Part shown: positions 62,234 through 64,000 of the stretch, piece after piece
How the letters are laid out: every line of letters begins with the position of its first letter
How positions within the stretch are numbered: the stretch's first letter is position 1
Origin: Solitalea canadensis DSM 3403
GTDB taxonomy: Bacteria > Bacteroidota > Bacteroidia > Sphingobacteriales > Sphingobacteriaceae
DNA length: 64,000 nt
Direction: 5' to 3'
NCBI RefSeq assembly: GCF_000242635.2
Contig: NC_017770.1
Coordinates: 2,988,669 to 3,052,668, forward strand
Program-made: the position numbers and the translations under genes
The notes under the pieces: model-generated
What the model was told of the DNA's origin: nothing
What the model saw: the letters and a program-made list of their open reading frames with translations, nothing else
Database searches by the model: none

Positions 62234-63424
62234 ATGTTGAAAAGGAATAAATGGTTGATTGCATTGGCCGGAATGATGTTACAGCTATCAATTGGTTCAG
62301 TGTATGCGTATAGCGTTTGGATAAAACCAATAAACCTATCAAACGGATGGGATGCACATCAATTGAAACTAGCATTTAGTTTAGCCATTTGTTTTCTCGG
62401 GCTTACCGCTGCATTTATGGGCAAGTTCGTTCAAAAGATAGGTCCACAAAAAGCAGGTTTATTAGGCGCTATATTTTGGGGAGCCGGTTTATTAGGAAGC
62501 GGTTTTGCTGCTTCACAAGGTTCTTTACCTTTATTTTACTTCTTTTATGGTATAATCAGTGGTATCGGTTTAGGGTTCGGTTATATAACGCCGGTTTCAG
62601 TAGTTGTTAAATGGTTTACAGAAAAACCGGGATTCGCGAGCGGACTTGTCATTATGTCTTTTGCTGCTGGTTCCATTATTGCTTCCAAAATAATTCCATC
62701 GCTTGCCGCAACATATGGAGTTCCTAATGCTTTTTACATTTTAGGCATCACCTATTTCATATTGATGCTTTTAGCATCCATTTATCTTACTTTACCTGAA
62801 ACTACAGTCAACAGTAGCTCAAATACAACAACAGTAAAACTTTCAGAACTTTTATCAGACCTTCGTTTTTATAGCCTTTGGCTAATGTTGTTTTTTAATA
62901 CTACCTGCGGCATTGCCTTAATCGCTATTGCTGCACCAATGGCTAAAGATATCATCCACATAAATGATGCAGCAGCTATTACTTTTGTGGCAACAATAGG
63001 ATTGTTCAATGGGCTTGGGCGACTTATCTGGTCGAGCATTTCAGATAAAATTGGCCGTTGGAATACCTTTATGGCTTTTTTCCTGATAGGAGCTATTTGT
63101 TTCCTTGTACTGAGTAATACACAAACTTCATTCATATTTCAGGTAACTGTATTTATTATCATCAGTTGTTATGGTGGAGCCTTTGCAACCATGCCTGCTT
63201 TTGTAAAAGATATTTATGGTACAGATAAGGTTGGTTCAGTGTTAGGCTATGTATTAACAGCTTGGTCAGCAGCTGCCTTTGCAGGTCCGTGGTTAATTAC
63301 TGTTACCACCAACTATTCAATGATTTTTTACCTATTCGCAGGTTTATTAATCTTAATTGCAGCAATTAGCTTACTGGTTAAGAGTAAGTTACAAAACAAA
63401 ATTGCCGTTTTAGTCATAAGCTAA
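62234..63424 (+). CDS. OFA-type MFS transporter (oxalate:formate antiporter-like)
   Basis: 396 residues, about 12 TM helices. N-terminal GMMLQLSIGSVYAYSVWIKPI is characteristic of the oxalate/formate antiporter (OFA) branch, and GLGFGYITPVSVVVKWFTEKPGFASG is the usual loop 4-5 signature. It lies immediately upstream of pyruvate formate-lyase and shares its regulatory site, so export of formate or exchange of pyruvate-derived acids is likely. The exact substrate is inferred from context. Confidence 0.88.
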   Translation: MLKRNKWLIALAGMMLQLSIGSVYAYSVWIKPINLSNGWDAHQLKLAFSLAICFLGLTAAFMGKFVQKIGPQKAGLLGAIFWGAGLLGSGFAASQGSLPLFYFFYGIISGIGLGFGYITPVSVVVKWFTEKPGFASGLVIMSFAAGSIIASKIIPSLAATYGVPNAFYILGITYFILMLLASIYLTLPETTVNSSSNTTTVKLSELLSDLRFYSLWLMLFFNTTCGIALIAIAAPMAKDIIHINDAAAITFVATIGLFNGLGRLIWSSISDKIGRWNTFMAFFLIGAICFLVLSNTQTSFIFQVTVFIIISCYGGAFATMPAFVKDIYGTDKVGSVLGYVLTAWSAAAFAGPWLITVTTNYSMIFYLFAGLLILIAAISLLVKSKLQNKIAVLVIS

Positions 63425-63443
63425 GTGTAATTTTTACACATTA

Positions 63444-63488
63444 TATGATTATAGTCATAATTTCAGAAAAATCGACAAGTTACCTTTG
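63444..63488 (+). promoter_or_regulatory. FNR/Crp-like palindrome and -7 box before pfl
   Basis: TATGA-TTATAG-TCATA (63444-63459) is a perfect palindrome centred 29.5 bases before TACCTTTG (63481-63488). No -33 TTG is visible, which suits an activator-dependent promoter. An additional TGTAATTTTTACA (63426-63438) inverted repeat lies just upstream. Confidence 0.6.
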
Positions 63489-63518
63489 TGCTACGCAAAC
63501 AAATTAAAATTGATTAAC

Positions 63519-64000
63519 ATGAAAGCGGATGTCGAAAAAGTTCCATTTACATCTGGCGAATGGAATACCAGCCTAAATGTTTACAACTTTGTTGTAAAAA
63601 ATATTACTTCTTATACCGGAGATTCGTCTTTTTTAGTAGGACCATCCATTAAGACTACTTACTTATGGAATATCTGTCAAGATACCTTACGCAAAGAGAG
63701 AGAGAATGACGGCTGTCTGGGTATTGATACGGAAACTATTTCCACTATGACAGCTTTCAAACCTGGTTTCATCAACAAAGAAAATGAAGTAATTGTTGGG
63801 TTACAAACCGATGAATTGCTAAAAAGAGCAATGAAACCATTTGGAGGCATCAAATTGGTTGAATCAGCAGTAAAAGAAAGAGGCCTGAAGGTTTCTGACC
63901 GTGTTATAGATGTTTTCAACTATGCAAAAAACCATAATGAAAAGGTATTTGATGCATACGATCAGGAAATCAGAACTTTTCGCTCTAAACATATACTTAC
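63519..64000 (+). CDS. pflB: Formate acetyltransferase (pyruvate formate-lyase), N-terminal part
   Basis: 160 residues visible, cut by the window edge. PFL N-terminal motifs are present: SLNVYNFVVKNITSYTGDSSFLVGPS, NEVIVGLQTDELLKRAMKPFGGIKLVES and KVFDAYDQEIRTFRSKHILT. It converts pyruvate and CoA to formate and acetyl-CoA in anoxic growth through a glycyl radical installed by an activase, whose gene may follow outside the window. The upstream OFA-type transporter and shared FNR/Crp-like site agree with anaerobic fermentation. Confidence 0.93.
   Translation, partial: MKADVEKVPFTSGEWNTSLNVYNFVVKNITSYTGDSSFLVGPSIKTTYLWNICQDTLRKERENDGCLGIDTETISTMTAFKPGFINKENEVIVGLQTDELLKRAMKPFGGIKLVESAVKERGLKVSDRVIDVFNYAKNHNEKVFDAYDQEIRTFRSKHIL

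Noticed and set aside
1-64000. tRNA, rRNA, tmRNA, prophage or transposase genes
   Set aside because: No cloverleaf or rRNA-like sequence and no recombinase or transposase ORF was recognised on either strand.

Overview
The window looks like a chromosomal segment of a Bacteroidota organism, most likely of the Sphingobacteriales type. It is AT-rich and begins inside a SusC-type TonB-dependent transporter gene. Many genes are preceded by the Bacteroidota -7 promoter box TAnnTTTG. Lipoproteins and Gln-terminated signal peptides (ending AQ or SQ) are frequent, Shine-Dalgarno sites are rare, and the spacers are full of short interspersed repeats. I see no tRNA, rRNA, CRISPR array, transposase or prophage gene. 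Strain-level identity cannot be read from this sequence.

Region 1-8 kb is a beta-mannan utilisation locus. It holds a secreted GH26 mannanase, a sodium:solute symporter, a GH130 mannosylglucose phosphorylase, a cellobiose 2-epimerase-type enzyme, a SusC porin (cut by the window edge) and a divergent AraC regulator. Together they describe mannan to mannobiose, epimerisation to mannosylglucose, then phosphorolysis. Region 8-23 kb is mixed housekeeping and accessory content: a Fur/Zur-like regulator, a LytS/LytT two-component pair, a serine hydrolase, small hypotheticals, a PIF1-like helicase, a decayed CPA1 antiporter pseudogene, a candidate small RNA, an Lrp regulator with a DMT exporter, a HicAB-like pair and an M1 peptidase.

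Region 22.7-35.6 kb is a copper/heavy-metal resistance island. It contains an AraC regulator with a metal-binding N-terminus, CopA, a copper-chaperone-like protein, a cysteine-rich small protein, a CusA-type RND pump split into two overlapping ORFs, a TolC protein, two periplasmic adaptors with heavy-metal-binding domains, a DUF2231 membrane protein and a DUF3347 lipoprotein. A HigBA toxin-antitoxin pair follows.

Region 36.4-42.4 kb is a TetR-controlled drug exporter resembling the E. coli cecR-ybhGFSR system, with a different interspersed repeat family in each gene spacer. Region 42.7-50.3 kb contains a YjdI-CDGSH iron-sulfur fusion protein, an amidotransferase, an M28 peptidase, a MocR-type regulator divergent from a DMT exporter and GNAT gene, and a potassium channel with a zinc ribbon.

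Region 50.4-54.1 kb is the best candidate for a little-described system: an ABC ATPase, an FtsX-type permease with a large His/Asp/Glu-rich extracytoplasmic insert, and three tandem secreted paralogues carrying a CY[FY]CG motif. It resembles the zinc-linked Zrg-type operons of Proteobacteria but with the accessory protein triplicated. Region 54-64 kb carries hypotheticals, a glutathione peroxidase, an aquaporin, RpoN, MscL, a truncated haemoglobin, a DUF3078 protein, an OFA-type MFS transporter and the start of pyruvate formate-lyase. The last two share an FNR/Crp-like site at identical spacing from their promoters.
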